This document shows, piece after piece, positions 16,455 through 25,612 of a stretch of DNA of 64,000 bases. Origin of the DNA: Terrimesophilobacter sp964651535 (GTDB lineage: Bacteria > Actinomycetota > Actinomycetes > Actinomycetales > Microbacteriaceae); NCBI GenBank assembly GCA_964651535.1, contig CAZYYE010000002.1, forward strand, positions 186,001 to 250,000, in the 5' to 3' direction. The notes beneath the pieces are model-generated. The model did no database searches. It was given only the letters and a program-made list of their open reading frames with translations, and was not told the DNA's origin. The position numbers were made by a program, and so were the translations under genes. How positions within the stretch are numbered: position 1 is the first letter of the stretch; the number at the start of each line of letters is the position of its first letter.

Positions 16455-17906
16455 TCAGAAGATCTTGAAAATCATTCCGGCGACCACGAGCACGACGACG
16501 CCGATCATCATCACTCCGGCGGTGATGGAAAGCACCATGGGCAGGTTGTTGCCCCGCGGCCGCGTCGTCTGGATGATCCCCTGCGACGATGTATACGTGC
16601 TGACAGCCCGAACTGCGCGGACGGGCGCGGAATCGGGTGCGGAATCTTCACGGTCGTCCGCGTCGATGATTGAGTCGATGTCGGCGCGATCGTAACGCGA
16701 AGGGTGGAGTCCGTTGATCCCCAAGCTCCGAGGCAAATCGATCGAACCGGTCATGAGCACCTGGCCCGTCCCGCTGACCGGGCCGGTGATGGGTCCTGTC
16801 GAGGGGAACGACGGCAGAACGAGTGCGCTCGTGGTGATCGCATCGCTGGACGAAAGATCTCGCTTGTGGGGACCGCGCGCCTTTTGGTACTGCTCGTCGA
16901 TGTCCACCTGGCTCGACCAGTGCCCTGCCGGAGCGGCGTACACCTCGGGCGCAGACACGACTTCGCGCAACGGCTCCGCCGGAGACTCGGGACCCGCGAT
17001 CGCGGGAGAGTCGGCGACCGGAGGTGCCGGGCGTTGCGCCACCTCAGGAGGAGGTGCGGAAACGGAAGCAGGAGGCTGAGGGACGGCAGTGGGCGCGGCC
17101 GCGGACGCTGCGGGCGCCGGACGCTCCGGCATAGATGCCGCGGGCGCCGGATACTCCGGCACGGCTGCTGGGGGTGCAGTGGCTGCTGGCGGCGGAGAGG
17201 GAGCTGGCGGCTCGACAAGCGGCGGGATCTGGCTTGCCTTGAGCATCCTGTCGAACTCCGACATCGCTTCGGTCAACTCCGCGCTCTGCGCTGGCTTCAG
17301 ACCCTCGGGCAGCTGCGCGGGGACCGGTGTCTCGACCGGTGCCTGCGCGGCCGCGGCGTTTCGCATTTCGCGAAGTTCGCGCCGGGTGATGGTGTGCTCC
17401 CCTGGGGGACTCTGAGGCGTGACGGGCGCTTCCGCGCTCGTCGCAGGCACGTCGGCGGGTGTGACCACGATTGGGGGTGTGGGAGTCGGCGCAGAATACG
17501 CCTCGGGAACCGGCCGATTCGCCTCCACGGAGGTGTGGTAGTTCAAGTCTTCGCTGCCTGCGGACGGCGGGGTCCACGGCGCCGGCTGGGTCGAGGAGAA
17601 GGACGAGCCGCGCGATTCGGGGCCGAAATCCCTCAGTCGATAGCCTGGACTTTCCGCCGCCGGGTTGGCCGGGGCGGATGCCCGAGGACGGCGAAGCGGC
17701 GTGTCGGAATCGGGGCGGGGCTGCCGCGCTTCCGTCGCGTATCCCAGGGGTTCCGCGGTCAGATTCTGCGACCAAATTTGCTGATCAGGAGCACTTTCCT
17801 GGCTCTCAACCTCACCCGTGTCCGACATGACGGCCTGGGCGTGAGCGCGCTCGCTCTCGCGAAGAGCTCGCCGACTCATCGGCTGCTGATCTTGCCAGGT
17901 TGTCAC
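16455..17906 (-). CDS. Pro/Ala-rich single-pass membrane protein between nadD and rsfS
   Basis: A 483-residue protein. It starts with a charged region containing 'SRRALRESER'; residues 35-360 are low-complexity Pro/Ala/Ser, with a second 'TRRELREMR' motif mid-way. A C-terminal transmembrane helix ('LSITAGVMMIGVVVLVVAG') lies within a few residues of the end, so it is tail-anchored with the bulk probably cytoplasmic. GTG 17906 overlaps the nadD stop (GTGA), which decides the start over the longer frame to 17972. The position is conserved in related actinobacteria; the function is unknown. Confidence 0.75.
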   Translation of the reverse strand: MTTWQDQQPMSRRALRESERAHAQAVMSDTGEVESQESAPDQQIWSQNLTAEPLGYATEARQPRPDSDTPLRRPRASAPANPAAESPGYRLRDFGPESRGSSFSSTQPAPWTPPSAGSEDLNYHTSVEANRPVPEAYSAPTPTPPIVVTPADVPATSAEAPVTPQSPPGEHTITRRELREMRNAAAAQAPVETPVPAQLPEGLKPAQSAELTEAMSEFDRMLKASQIPPLVEPPAPSPPPAATAPPAAVPEYPAPAASMPERPAPAASAAAPTAVPQPPASVSAPPPEVAQRPAPPVADSPAIAGPESPAEPLREVVSAPEVYAAPAGHWSSQVDIDEQYQKARGPHKRDLSSSDAITTSALVLPSFPSTGPITGPVSGTGQVLMTGSIDLPRSLGINGLHPSRYDRADIDSIIDADDREDSAPDSAPVRAVRAVSTYTSSQGIIQTTRPRGNNLPMVLSITAGVMMIGVVVLVVAGMIFKIF

Positions 17907-18505
17907 GTGGAACTCCGATACAAATGGTACTTGGCGATGTACTGCACGACGCCGTCGGGAACCAGATACCAAACCGGGAAATCCCGGCTGACCCGGCTAC
18001 GACAGTCGGTGGACGATATAGCCAGCGCAGGCACTTCCAGCAAGCTTACGTGCTCCTCCGGCAATCCGGAAACGGTCAGCCGATGTCCCGGCCGGCTCAC
18101 AGCTACGAAGTGCGCAAGCGAGAAAAGCTCCGGCGCGTGCTTCCATTCCAGGATTTCAGCCACCGCATCCGCCCCCGAAATAAAGAACAAGTCGGCATCG
18201 GGATGCGAGGCGCGAATCTCCGTCAACGTATCGAAGGTATACGTCGGGCCGTCCCGATCGATGTCGATGCGGCTCACGGTGAAATCAGGGTTGGACGCGG
18301 TCGCAATGACCGTCATGAGGTATCGATGCTCCGGCGCCGAGACGTCGCGTTTCTGGTACGAGTGCCCAGTGGGCACGAAGATCACTTCGTCGAGGTCGAA
18401 ATGCTGGCGAACCTCGCTTGCAGCAACGAGGTGTCCGTTGTGAATCGGATCGAAGGTTCCGCCCATCACGCCTATGCGGGCACGCGGATGCGCGGAGGCG
18501 GCCAT
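17903..18505 (-). CDS. nadD: Nicotinate-nucleotide adenylyltransferase
   Basis: A 200-residue enzyme that adenylylates nicotinate mononucleotide in NAD synthesis. The nucleotidyltransferase motif 'GGTFDPIHNGH' is at residues 15-25. 'SGADAVAEILEWKHAPEL' and C-terminal 'ISSTDCRSRV' correspond to the ISSTxIR block (Cys in place of the usual Ile). ATG 18505 gives the family N-terminus; the longer open frame to 18724 is antisense to the small membrane gene and is discarded. It is 10 bp downstream of that gene and overlaps the following Pro-rich gene by 4 bp. Confidence 0.95.
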   Translation of the reverse strand: MAASAHPRARIGVMGGTFDPIHNGHLVAASEVRQHFDLDEVIFVPTGHSYQKRDVSAPEHRYLMTVIATASNPDFTVSRIDIDRDGPTYTFDTLTEIRASHPDADLFFISGADAVAEILEWKHAPELFSLAHFVAVSRPGHRLTVSGLPEEHVSLLEVPALAISSTDCRSRVSRDFPVWYLVPDGVVQYIAKYHLYRSST

Positions 18506-18515
18506 GGAAACGCCC

Positions 18516-18734
18516 TTAGTGGCCGCTGTGCTCGCCCGCGCCCGAGTGCGCGCTGTCGTGGTCATCACCGGTAGCGGATACGCGGTGGGCATGCCGATTG
18601 GCGACGTCGCGGAAACTCCACGTGACGAAGCCCAGAATGACGGCGATCGCGAATGCGGTGAGCGCAAAGGCCCAATTCGGCATGAGGAGGGGTGCGGCAT
18701 GCTCTTCCGCGGCAGCGACAGCAAGCAGAATCAT
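18516..18734 (-). CDS. Small conserved membrane protein between proB and nadD
   Basis: A 72-residue protein with one transmembrane helix ('FALTAFAIAVILGFVTWSF') followed by 'RDVANRHAHR' and a His/Asp/Ser-rich tail ending 'AGEHSGH'. Start ATG 18734 overlaps the proB stop by one base (TAATG), and GGAG lies about 10 bases upstream. Small proteins with the 'WSFRDVANRH' block occupy the same place in other actinobacteria, usually after proA. The function is unknown; the tail could bind metal. Confidence 0.8.
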   Translation of the reverse strand: MILLAVAAAEEHAAPLLMPNWAFALTAFAIAVILGFVTWSFRDVANRHAHRVSATGDDHDSAHSGAGEHSGH

Positions 18735-19600
18735 TAAACTCTCCGTTCGGCTGGCGAGACCGGCTCAGTGGCCAGCGCCCTCACTAATCTATCGTGAACA
18801 GGCGCGCTCGGGGCAGTTTCGCAGGAGAACCACGTACCGAGCTGTTCACCGGCAAGAGCCCGGCCGATGAACTCCGTCGACGTCAACAGCACGGGAGTCC
18901 CGGACGACGCGGCCATTTTCGCGGCCGACACCTTGGTTCGCGCCCCGCCCGTTCCGACGCCCGTGTCGCCGATCCCGCCGAACTCCACTTGCTCGAGCGA
19001 GTCCTCAAAAGCAACCTCGTCGATTCGCTCTGCGCCGGCGTCGCTCGGTGGCTTCGTATAGAGCGCGTCGACGTCCGACAGCAACAACAGCAGATCGGCG
19101 CCAACGAGCTGGGAAACGAGGGCGGCGAGCCGGTCATTGTCCCCGAACCGGATCTCGTGCGTCGCCACGGTGTCGTTCTCGTTCACGATGGGCAGGATGC
19201 GCAGCGCCAGCAGGCGCTCCATCGCCCGTTGCGCGTTGCTGCGGTGGGCGGGATTCTCGAGGTCTCCTGCCGTGAGAAGCACTTGCCCCGCGACGATTCG
19301 GAAGCGGTCGAGGCTCTCCTGATAGCGGAAGATGAGAACATTCTGGCCCACTGCGGCCGCAGCCTGCTGCGTGGCGAGGTCGCTCGGCCTGCCGTTCAGT
19401 TTCAAGTACGGCATTCCCGTGGCAATCGCGCCGGACGACACGAGAATGACCTCCGCACCTCGTTCGTGCGCGGCAGCGAGTGCGTCGACGAGCAAAGGGA
19501 TCTGGGCGGCGTTCACGCCGCTCACCGAAGACGAGCCCACCTTCACAACGATTCGCTTCGCGAGAGGAATCTGCGCGCGCGTTGTGATGCGTTCAGTCAT
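18734..19600 (-). CDS. proB: Glutamate 5-kinase, short form without PUA domain
   Basis: A 288-residue kinase for the first step of proline synthesis (glutamate to gamma-glutamyl phosphate). The amino-acid-kinase motifs are 'RIVVKVGSSSVSG' (16-28), 'VILVSSGAIATG', 'NENDTVATHEIRFGDNDRLAALV' split around residue 145, and 'GTGGARTKVSAAKMA'. The C-terminal PUA domain of the 367-residue E. coli enzyme is absent. The start overlaps the obgE stop by 8 bp. No proA follows; see findings. Confidence 0.94.
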   Translation of the reverse strand: MTERITTRAQIPLAKRIVVKVGSSSVSGVNAAQIPLLVDALAAAHERGAEVILVSSGAIATGMPYLKLNGRPSDLATQQAAAAVGQNVLIFRYQESLDRFRIVAGQVLLTAGDLENPAHRSNAQRAMERLLALRILPIVNENDTVATHEIRFGDNDRLAALVSQLVGADLLLLLSDVDALYTKPPSDAGAERIDEVAFEDSLEQVEFGGIGDTGVGTGGARTKVSAAKMAASSGTPVLLTSTEFIGRALAGEQLGTWFSCETAPSAPVHDRLVRALATEPVSPAERRV

Positions 19601-21134
19601 GTTCGTTCGTGTCGTCCTTTTCTCGCTTCACCGCAAAGCCTTCGTCGTCGGTCCACAGACCGGCTTCGCGTTCACGGATAAGTTCCGCACGCGCATCAGC
19701 CTTCGCATCCATGCGGGCGAAGTAGTCGTCGCGGCGTTTGCTTCGGGTCGGACGCTCCGATGCGTCCAGGCGGGCATCTGCGCCGCGCGGACTCGTGATC
19801 AGCTCGGCCGTCGACGTGAGCGTCGGCTCCCAGTCGAAGACGACACCGTGACCAGCGCCAATTACTACTGTAGACCCGGCGACAGCGCCCGCCTTGAACA
19901 ACTCATCCTCGACCCCGAGCTTCGCAAGCCGGTCGGCGAGGAATCCGACCGCTTCGTCGTTGGTGAAATCCGTCTGCGCGACCCAGCGGTCCGGCTTTGC
20001 TCCGATCACGCGGTAGATGTTCCCGCCCGATCCGCCTTCGACGCGAACATGGAATCCACCGTCATCGACAGCCTTCGGCCGCAGGACAATTCGCGGACCG
20101 GCCTCCTCAACGGACTCCCGAGCGATCGTGACGAGTCCGGCCAGCGCGAAGGACAATTGCTTGAGTCCCTCCCGACTCACGGTGGAAATCTCGAACACTG
20201 CGAACCCGCGCGCCTCGAGGTCGGGTCGCACCATTTCCGCGAGCTCTCTGCCCTCCGGGATGTCGATCTTGTTGAGGGCGACGAGTTGCGGACGATCCAG
20301 AAGCGGAAGCTGGCCCTCTGGCACCGGGTAGGCGGCGAGCTCGTTGAGGATGACATCGAGATCGCTCATCGGGTCCCTGCCCGGCTCCAGCGTCGCGCAG
20401 TCCAGCACGTGCACGAGAGCGGAACACCGCTCGATGTGGCGGAGGAACTCGAGGCCGAGCCCCTTGCCCTCGCTCGCGCCCTCGATGAGGCCCGGCACAT
20501 CCGCGATGGTGTACCTGGTCTCCCCCGCCTGCACGACTCCGAGATTCGGGTGCAGCGTCGTGAACGGGTAGTCCGCGATCTTCGGCTTCGCTGCCGACAT
20601 CGCGGCGACGAGACTCGACTTGCCTGCTGAAGGGAACCCCACGAGCGCGATGTCGGCGACAACCTTGAGCTCGAGGACGATGTCGCCTTCCCAGCCTGGC
20701 GTGCCGAGCAGAGCGAAGCCAGGTGCTTTCCGTTTCGTGCTCGCCAGCGCCGCGTTTCCGAGTCCGCCCTGGCCGCCGGCAGCCGCGACGAAACGCATCC
20801 CCGGTTCGGAGAGGTCGGCGAGCTCGTTGCCGTCGACGTCCTTGACTACCGTGCCGACCGGCACGGGAAGGACAAGATCCTGAGTGCTGAAGCCGCTGCG
20901 GTTGTCTCCCATTCCAGGACCACCATTGTCTGAGCGGCGGTGCGGTGCGCGGTGATAGCCGAGGAGCGTCGTCACTTGCGGGTCGCTCACGAGGACGATG
21001 TCGCCGGCGTTCCCGCCGTTGCCGCCATCCGGCCCTGCCAGCGGTTTGAACTTTTCCCGCCGGACGGACACGCATCCGTCCCCGCCGTTGCCCGCGCGAA
21101 GGTGCAGGGTCACCTCATCGACGAATGTCGCCAT
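19593..21134 (-). CDS. obgE: Obg-family GTPase (CgtA)
   Basis: A 513-residue essential GTPase in 50S assembly and stress control. The glycine-rich Obg fold (1-158) includes 'FKPLAGPDGGNGGNAGD'. The G domain has G1 'GFPSAGKSS', G3 'DVPGLIEGASEGKGLG' and G4 'NKID'. A C-terminal OCT domain runs at about 340-420, then a charged tail ends 'KDDTNEHD'. It follows rpmA by 66 bp in the universal rplU-rpmA-obg order and overlaps proB by 8 bp. Confidence 0.97.
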   Translation of the reverse strand: MATFVDEVTLHLRAGNGGDGCVSVRREKFKPLAGPDGGNGGNAGDIVLVSDPQVTTLLGYHRAPHRRSDNGGPGMGDNRSGFSTQDLVLPVPVGTVVKDVDGNELADLSEPGMRFVAAAGGQGGLGNAALASTKRKAPGFALLGTPGWEGDIVLELKVVADIALVGFPSAGKSSLVAAMSAAKPKIADYPFTTLHPNLGVVQAGETRYTIADVPGLIEGASEGKGLGLEFLRHIERCSALVHVLDCATLEPGRDPMSDLDVILNELAAYPVPEGQLPLLDRPQLVALNKIDIPEGRELAEMVRPDLEARGFAVFEISTVSREGLKQLSFALAGLVTIARESVEEAGPRIVLRPKAVDDGGFHVRVEGGSGGNIYRVIGAKPDRWVAQTDFTNDEAVGFLADRLAKLGVEDELFKAGAVAGSTVVIGAGHGVVFDWEPTLTSTAELITSPRGADARLDASERPTRSKRRDDYFARMDAKADARAELIREREAGLWTDDEGFAVKREKDDTNEHD

Positions 21135-21200
21135 GAGTTCTCCTTGCCCTTAAACGCCGTAGGGCGAGCCGAAGCTCGCCCACGGGAAACCTGATTGCCG

Positions 21201-21455
21201 CTACTCGGCAGCGACGATGTTGACAACCTTGCGGCCGCCCTTTGCGCCGAACTCGACGGCGCCGCCCGCGAGGGCGAAAAGCGTGTCATCGCCGCCACGC
21301 CCGACGTTCACGCCGGGGTGGAAGTGCGTTCCGCGCTGGCGGACGAGAATCTCGCCAGCGTTGACGACCTGTCCGCCGAAACGCTTGACGCCGAGGCGCT
21401 GCGCGTTCGAGTCGCGGCCGTTGCGAGTGGAGCTCGCTCCCTTTTTGTGTGCCAT
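21201..21455 (-). CDS. rpmA: 50S ribosomal protein bL27
   Basis: An 84-residue protein starting 'MAHKKGASSTRNGRDSNAQR', the classic L27 N-terminus whose tail reaches the peptidyl transferase centre. 'QRGTHFHPGVNVGRGGDDTL' is the conserved core. There is no N-terminal extension of the Firmicutes type. It lies 14 bp after rplU, so the two are one transcript. Confidence 0.98.
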   Translation of the reverse strand: MAHKKGASSTRNGRDSNAQRLGVKRFGGQVVNAGEILVRQRGTHFHPGVNVGRGGDDTLFALAGGAVEFGAKGGRKVVNIVAAE

Positions 21456-21469
21456 GAGTGCGAATCCCT

Positions 21470-21778
21470 TTACTTGATGCTGGTGATCTTGACGCGGGTG
21501 AGCTCGGAGCGGTGCCCCATGCGGCGCTTGTACCCGGTCTTGTTCTTGTAGTTCTGGATGTTGATCTTCGGGCCGCGCAGGTCGGCGACGACCTCGCCTG
21601 TCACGGTGATCTTCGCGAGCGACTTCGCGTCATGGGTGATCTTGTCACCGTCGACGTACAGCACAGGGGCGAGTTCGACGTTGCCGTCCTTGTCCGCCTT
21701 AATGCGGTCGAGAACGACGATCGAGCCGACCTCGACCTTTTCCTGCCGACCGCCGGCGCGCACAACTGCGTAAACCAC
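21470..21778 (-). CDS. rplU: 50S ribosomal protein bL21
   Basis: A 102-residue protein starting from GTG ('MVYAVVRAGGRQEKVEVGS'), with the C-terminal RNA-binding signature 'IQNYKNKTGYKRRMGHR'. It is first of the rplU-rpmA operon, with a promoter-like pair about 90-115 bp upstream and a leader of roughly 80 nt. Confidence 0.98.
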   Translation of the reverse strand: MVYAVVRAGGRQEKVEVGSIVVLDRIKADKDGNVELAPVLYVDGDKITHDAKSLAKITVTGEVVADLRGPKINIQNYKNKTGYKRRMGHRSELTRVKITSIK

Positions 21779-21864
21779 GTGGAACCCTAACTGTTAAAAG
21801 AATTGTCTCTCACATCAGACTTCGGCGTTGAAAGCGGGCTCAGCCCAGCACACGCCAAGGGTCA

Positions 21865-21894
21865 ATACTACTGGATTCTTCTGTTTACGGTCAA
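21865..21894 (-). promoter_or_regulatory. Sigma-70-type promoter for rplU-rpmA
   Basis: On the minus strand TTGACC (21894-21889) and TAGTAT (21870-21865) are separated by 18 bp. The -35 hexamer overlaps the stop of the upstream membrane protein gene. This leaves a leader of about 80 nt before the rplU GTG. Confidence 0.5.
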
Positions 21895-22478
21895 ACCTGG
21901 TCGATGAGACCGGACACCTCGTGTTTCGCGGGGTGCGCGCGCAACCACACCCACAGCAGGACGGCAGCCAGCACGGTGAGCGGAACGAGGTTGATTGCGG
22001 TGGACAGCGCGGTGTAGAGCGAGTTGGAAAATGCCCAGTCCGCGTTCGATGAGACTGTCGTAAAGAAACCCTGCGCCCAGCCGAATACCAACCCTGCCGA
22101 GCTATCGAAATTCTGAAACAGCGACCCCACGAGCTGCACCAAAAACACGACAAGGGCACCGGCCGCGACGGCGAGCAATGATCTCGTGATGACGTGGCCA
22201 ATGTGCAGTTCGGCCGCGACCGGTGCCAGCAGCCACAGGCACAGGAACACTCCGACAGCGAAGGGGAGAATTCCGAGCACGAGCCCCCACAGGTACAGCG
22301 GGAATATTTGCGAAAGAACGTGCGGACCATTGCTTTGCGCCAGCGCCACGCCTGCCAACACCACGGAGGACAGCAGTTGCAGCACAACCTGTGTTCCCAG
22401 CACGATGAGTGCGGCGGCCGCTGCGGCTACGACGCCGCGGCGACCGAACAAGCTGGCGAAGCGTCGCATCCGTTTCAT
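21891..22478 (-). CDS. Integral membrane protein of unknown function
   Basis: A 195-residue protein with an N-terminal 'MKRMRRF' followed by four hydrophobic helices (about 15-45, 60-85, 95-118, 155-180). The loop 'SNADWAFSNSLYTALSTAIN' separates the last two. The C-terminus is cytoplasmic and ends 'HEVSGLIDQV'. It sits between rne and rplU on the same strand, an insertion relative to the usual rne-rplU adjacency. I do not recognise the family. Confidence 0.7.
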   Translation of the reverse strand: MKRMRRFASLFGRRGVVAAAAAALIVLGTQVVLQLLSSVVLAGVALAQSNGPHVLSQIFPLYLWGLVLGILPFAVGVFLCLWLLAPVAAELHIGHVITRSLLAVAAGALVVFLVQLVGSLFQNFDSSAGLVFGWAQGFFTTVSSNADWAFSNSLYTALSTAINLVPLTVLAAVLLWVWLRAHPAKHEVSGLIDQV

Positions 22479-22496
22479 CCTCCTAGACTCTCACCC

Positions 22497-22787
22497 ATGA
22501 CCGTGTTAATCGACCGCCCCCGATGGCCCGCCCACGGTACGCTCTGGTCGCACGTCGTGAGCGACGAGTCCCTCGAGGAACTGCACGCATTCGCGGCCGC
22601 CGTCGGGCTGCCGTCCCGTTCATTCGACCTCGACCACTACGACGCCCCTGAAAACCGGTACGACGAGCTCGTCGCCGCCGGCGCGGAACCGGTCAGCAAT
22701 CGAGAACTCGTGAAACGGCTCCACTCGAGCGGGTTGCGCGTCACCCAGCGCGAGCGCAGGAAAACTACTCGCTCGACTTTGTCGTAA
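22497..22787 (+). CDS. DUF4031 domain-containing protein
   Basis: A 96-residue protein starting 'MTVLIDRPRWPAHGTLWSHV', with 'FDLDHYDAPENRYDELVAAG' and a basic C-terminus. This is the compact DUF4031 family, widespread in actinobacteria and without known function. ATG 22497 is 18 bp from the divergent membrane protein start. The last 23 bp overlap the 3' end of rne on the opposite strand. Confidence 0.85.
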   Translation: MTVLIDRPRWPAHGTLWSHVVSDESLEELHAFAAAVGLPSRSFDLDHYDAPENRYDELVAAGAEPVSNRELVKRLHSSGLRVTQRERRKTTRSTLS

Positions 22788-25350
22788 TCCCTGCGGAAGA
22801 CGCTCTGCGCGGGGTACGCGCGCGACCAGCTGCTGCGGGTGCCGACGCCGGAACCGCCGGCTCTGGCGTCTTCTGGTCGCCTTCCGTGTCTTTCGACGCA
22901 GTGACGGATGAACCGGGCAGCGCATCCAGCACGGAGTCGAGCAATTGCTCGGCATCCTTCGCGCTGATCTTCCTGGGCTGCCTCGTCGACTTCGTCACTG
23001 GAATATCCAGGATCGCCACTGTCTCGTCGTTCTTCGAACCTGCGCTCGCTTCGGCGGGAGCCTCCCCGCCGTCAGCGACGGTCGATCCGGGCGCCGTCGA
23101 CGGTTTCGCCTCCGTTGCGGGATCCACCTGATCGTGAAGCTCGACAACGGGCGCGATCGTGCTCGCGGCAATCTTGGCGAGAGCATTCTTCACATCGTCG
23201 GTGATGGCGTGCGTGCCGCCGCTTGAGCCATTCCCGCTCTTTTGGGATCCCTGCTGCCCGCCCTTCCGCGAACCCCGCTTCGGCTCGGGCTGCGGGGACT
23301 GGCGGTGCTTCGTGACCGGGTCGTGGTGCACGACGATCCCTCTGCCCGCGCAGACGTCGCACGGCTCGCTGAAGGACTCAAGCAGGCCGAGTCCCAGCTT
23401 CTTGCGGGTCATCTGGATGAGTCCGAGCGAGGTCACTTCTGCGACCTGGTGCTTGGTGCGGTCCCGACTCAAACACTCGACGAGCCTGCGCAGGACGAGG
23501 TCGCGATTGGTTTCCAGGACCATGTCGATGAAGTCGACGACGATGATGCCGCCGATATCGCGCAGCCTCAACTGGCGCACGATCTCCTCCGCGGCCTCCA
23601 GATTGTTCTTCGTGACCGTCTCCTCGAGGTTTCCCCCCGAGCCGACGAACTTTCCCGTGTTCACATCCACGACCGTCATCGCTTCCGTGCGATCGATCAC
23701 GAGAGATCCGCCGGATGGGAGCCATACCTTGCGGTCGAGAGCCTTTTCGATCTGCTCGGTGATTCGGAACTCATCGAAGGGATCCGCGGGACCTTCGTGA
23801 CGGATGACTCGATCCGCGAGGTCGGGAGCAACCGCTTTCACATAGCTCTCGATCGTCGCCATGGCGTCATCGCCGGAAACCACAAGCTTGTGGAAGTCCT
23901 CATTGAATACATCCCGGATGATCTTCACGAGCAGATCCGGTTCGCTGTGCAGGAGCGCCGGCGCCGGCGAGTTCTCTACCGCTGTGCTGATTTGCGTCCA
24001 CTGCTCGGTAAGGCGATTGACATCGAGAGTGAGCTGCTCTTCCGTGGCGCCTTCTGCGGCGGTGCGCACGATGACGCCGACATTCTCAGGAAGCACTTCC
24101 TTCAGAATCTTCTTGAGTCGAGCGCGCTCGGTGTCCGGCAGTTTCCTCGAGATTCCGTTCATCGAACCGTTCGGCACGTACACGAGGAAGCGCCCGGGCA
24201 GGGAGACCTGGCTCGTAAGCCGTGCGCCCTTGTGGCCGACCGGATCCTTGGTCACTTGAACGAGAACCTTGTCTCCTGGCTTGAGCGCGAGTTCGATGCG
24301 CCTGGCCTGCTGCTTGCCTTCGCCCGTGTTTTCCGCCGCAGCATCCCAGTCGACTTCGCCCGAGTAGAGCACGGCGTTCCGGCCGCGTCCGATATCGACG
24401 AATGCCGCTTCCATGCTGGGCAGGACGTTTTGCACTCTTCCCAGATAGACGTTTCCGATGAGCGAGGCTTCCTGCGCCCTCGCCACGTAGTGCTCGACGA
24501 GCACGTCATCTTCCAGGACGCCGATCTGAATGCGGTCATCCTTGGATCGCACCACCATGGCGCGATCGACGCTCTCACGCCGCGCAAGGAATTCCGCCTC
24601 CGTGATCACGGGGCGACGTCGACCCGCATCCCGCCCGTCACGCCGCCGCTGCTTCTTTGCTTCAAGCCGCGTCGAGCCCTTGACACGTTGAGGTTCGTTG
24701 CTTGGTGCCGGCTGCTGGCGAGGCTGGCGAACCTTGACAACCGTGTTCGGCTGCGCCGAATCCGCACTGCCCTCTTCACCTGATCGGCGCCGAGTGCGAC
24801 GTCGGACCGTCGAGGACTCCTGCTCGCCGTCCGAGCGCTGGCCCTGCCGAGGAGGCATCGGCGGAAGGTCCGGCGCCTGAAAGAGCGGGGCGAGCGCCGA
24901 AACCGGAACCTTCGCGGCGGTGGGCTGTTTCGGCTTCCCCGAGGCCGAGTCCGAGTCCGGCGCGCCGGCAGCGGAAAGCGGCTTCGCGGCCGCGGCGGTT
25001 GCCGCGGACTTGGGCGGCGCCGACTTCTTCGGAAGGTCCGCCTGTTTCGGCGCGGATTTCGCAGGCGATGTTCTCTTCGCTTTGTCGGGCGCGGGCGTCT
25101 CAGTCTCCTTCGGGACCGCAGTCTTCGATACTGCAGTCTTCGGTACTGCAGTCTTCGGCTGTGCGTCTTTCGCTTGTGCGACTTTTGGCTGAGAAGTTTT
25201 CCTCGGCGTGCTCGTCGGCTCGGCGGCCGAAGTGGCGGTCACCTTCGATGCGGGCGATTGATTCGAGGGCTCGGCAGATTCCGGTGCGTTCTTCGCGCGG
25301 CGTCCGCCGAAAATGCGTGGCTTCTTCTTGTTTTCGTTGATCTCCACCAT
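22765..25350 (-). CDS. rne: Ribonuclease E/G family protein
   Basis: An 861-residue endoribonuclease for mRNA decay and rRNA processing. A long Ala/Lys/Pro-rich disordered N-terminal arm (about 1-240) precedes the S1 domain ('IGNVYLGRVQNVLPSMEAAF') and the catalytic DNase I-like fold with 'VVDVNTGKFVG' and 'GGIIVVDFIDM'. The Zn-link 'CDVCAGRG' follows. A disordered C-terminal arm of about 170 residues would be the scaffold for partners. ATG 25350 has AGGAG about 10 bases upstream; the longer frame to 25428 adds no family sequence. It is upstream of rplU-rpmA. Confidence 0.95.
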   Translation of the reverse strand: MVEINENKKKPRIFGGRRAKNAPESAEPSNQSPASKVTATSAAEPTSTPRKTSQPKVAQAKDAQPKTAVPKTAVSKTAVPKETETPAPDKAKRTSPAKSAPKQADLPKKSAPPKSAATAAAAKPLSAAGAPDSDSASGKPKQPTAAKVPVSALAPLFQAPDLPPMPPRQGQRSDGEQESSTVRRRTRRRSGEEGSADSAQPNTVVKVRQPRQQPAPSNEPQRVKGSTRLEAKKQRRRDGRDAGRRRPVITEAEFLARRESVDRAMVVRSKDDRIQIGVLEDDVLVEHYVARAQEASLIGNVYLGRVQNVLPSMEAAFVDIGRGRNAVLYSGEVDWDAAAENTGEGKQQARRIELALKPGDKVLVQVTKDPVGHKGARLTSQVSLPGRFLVYVPNGSMNGISRKLPDTERARLKKILKEVLPENVGVIVRTAAEGATEEQLTLDVNRLTEQWTQISTAVENSPAPALLHSEPDLLVKIIRDVFNEDFHKLVVSGDDAMATIESYVKAVAPDLADRVIRHEGPADPFDEFRITEQIEKALDRKVWLPSGGSLVIDRTEAMTVVDVNTGKFVGSGGNLEETVTKNNLEAAEEIVRQLRLRDIGGIIVVDFIDMVLETNRDLVLRRLVECLSRDRTKHQVAEVTSLGLIQMTRKKLGLGLLESFSEPCDVCAGRGIVVHHDPVTKHRQSPQPEPKRGSRKGGQQGSQKSGNGSSGGTHAITDDVKNALAKIAASTIAPVVELHDQVDPATEAKPSTAPGSTVADGGEAPAEASAGSKNDETVAILDIPVTKSTRQPRKISAKDAEQLLDSVLDALPGSSVTASKDTEGDQKTPEPAVPASAPAAAGRARTPRRASSAGITTKSSE

Positions 25351-25612
25351 CGCTGGTGCACTCCTAGTGCCCGATGCGGAAGAGGCCGCGCCACCCGTCG
25401 GGTAATGCTCTCGCGGCCATCGACTCAAAGCCGACGCCCACTAATCCTTTGCGTTAATACGCTTTCTCGTACGAATCGCCGAGCGATTCGCCGTTGCCCG
25501 GTTCAGAGACCGGGAAGCTTTTTCTGGTCATGCCGAGCGCGGCTCGGACGACTGCAGCTATTATCGCACGCCTTCGCTCAAACCAGATTCCCGCGCATGC
25601 AATAATCGCGAG

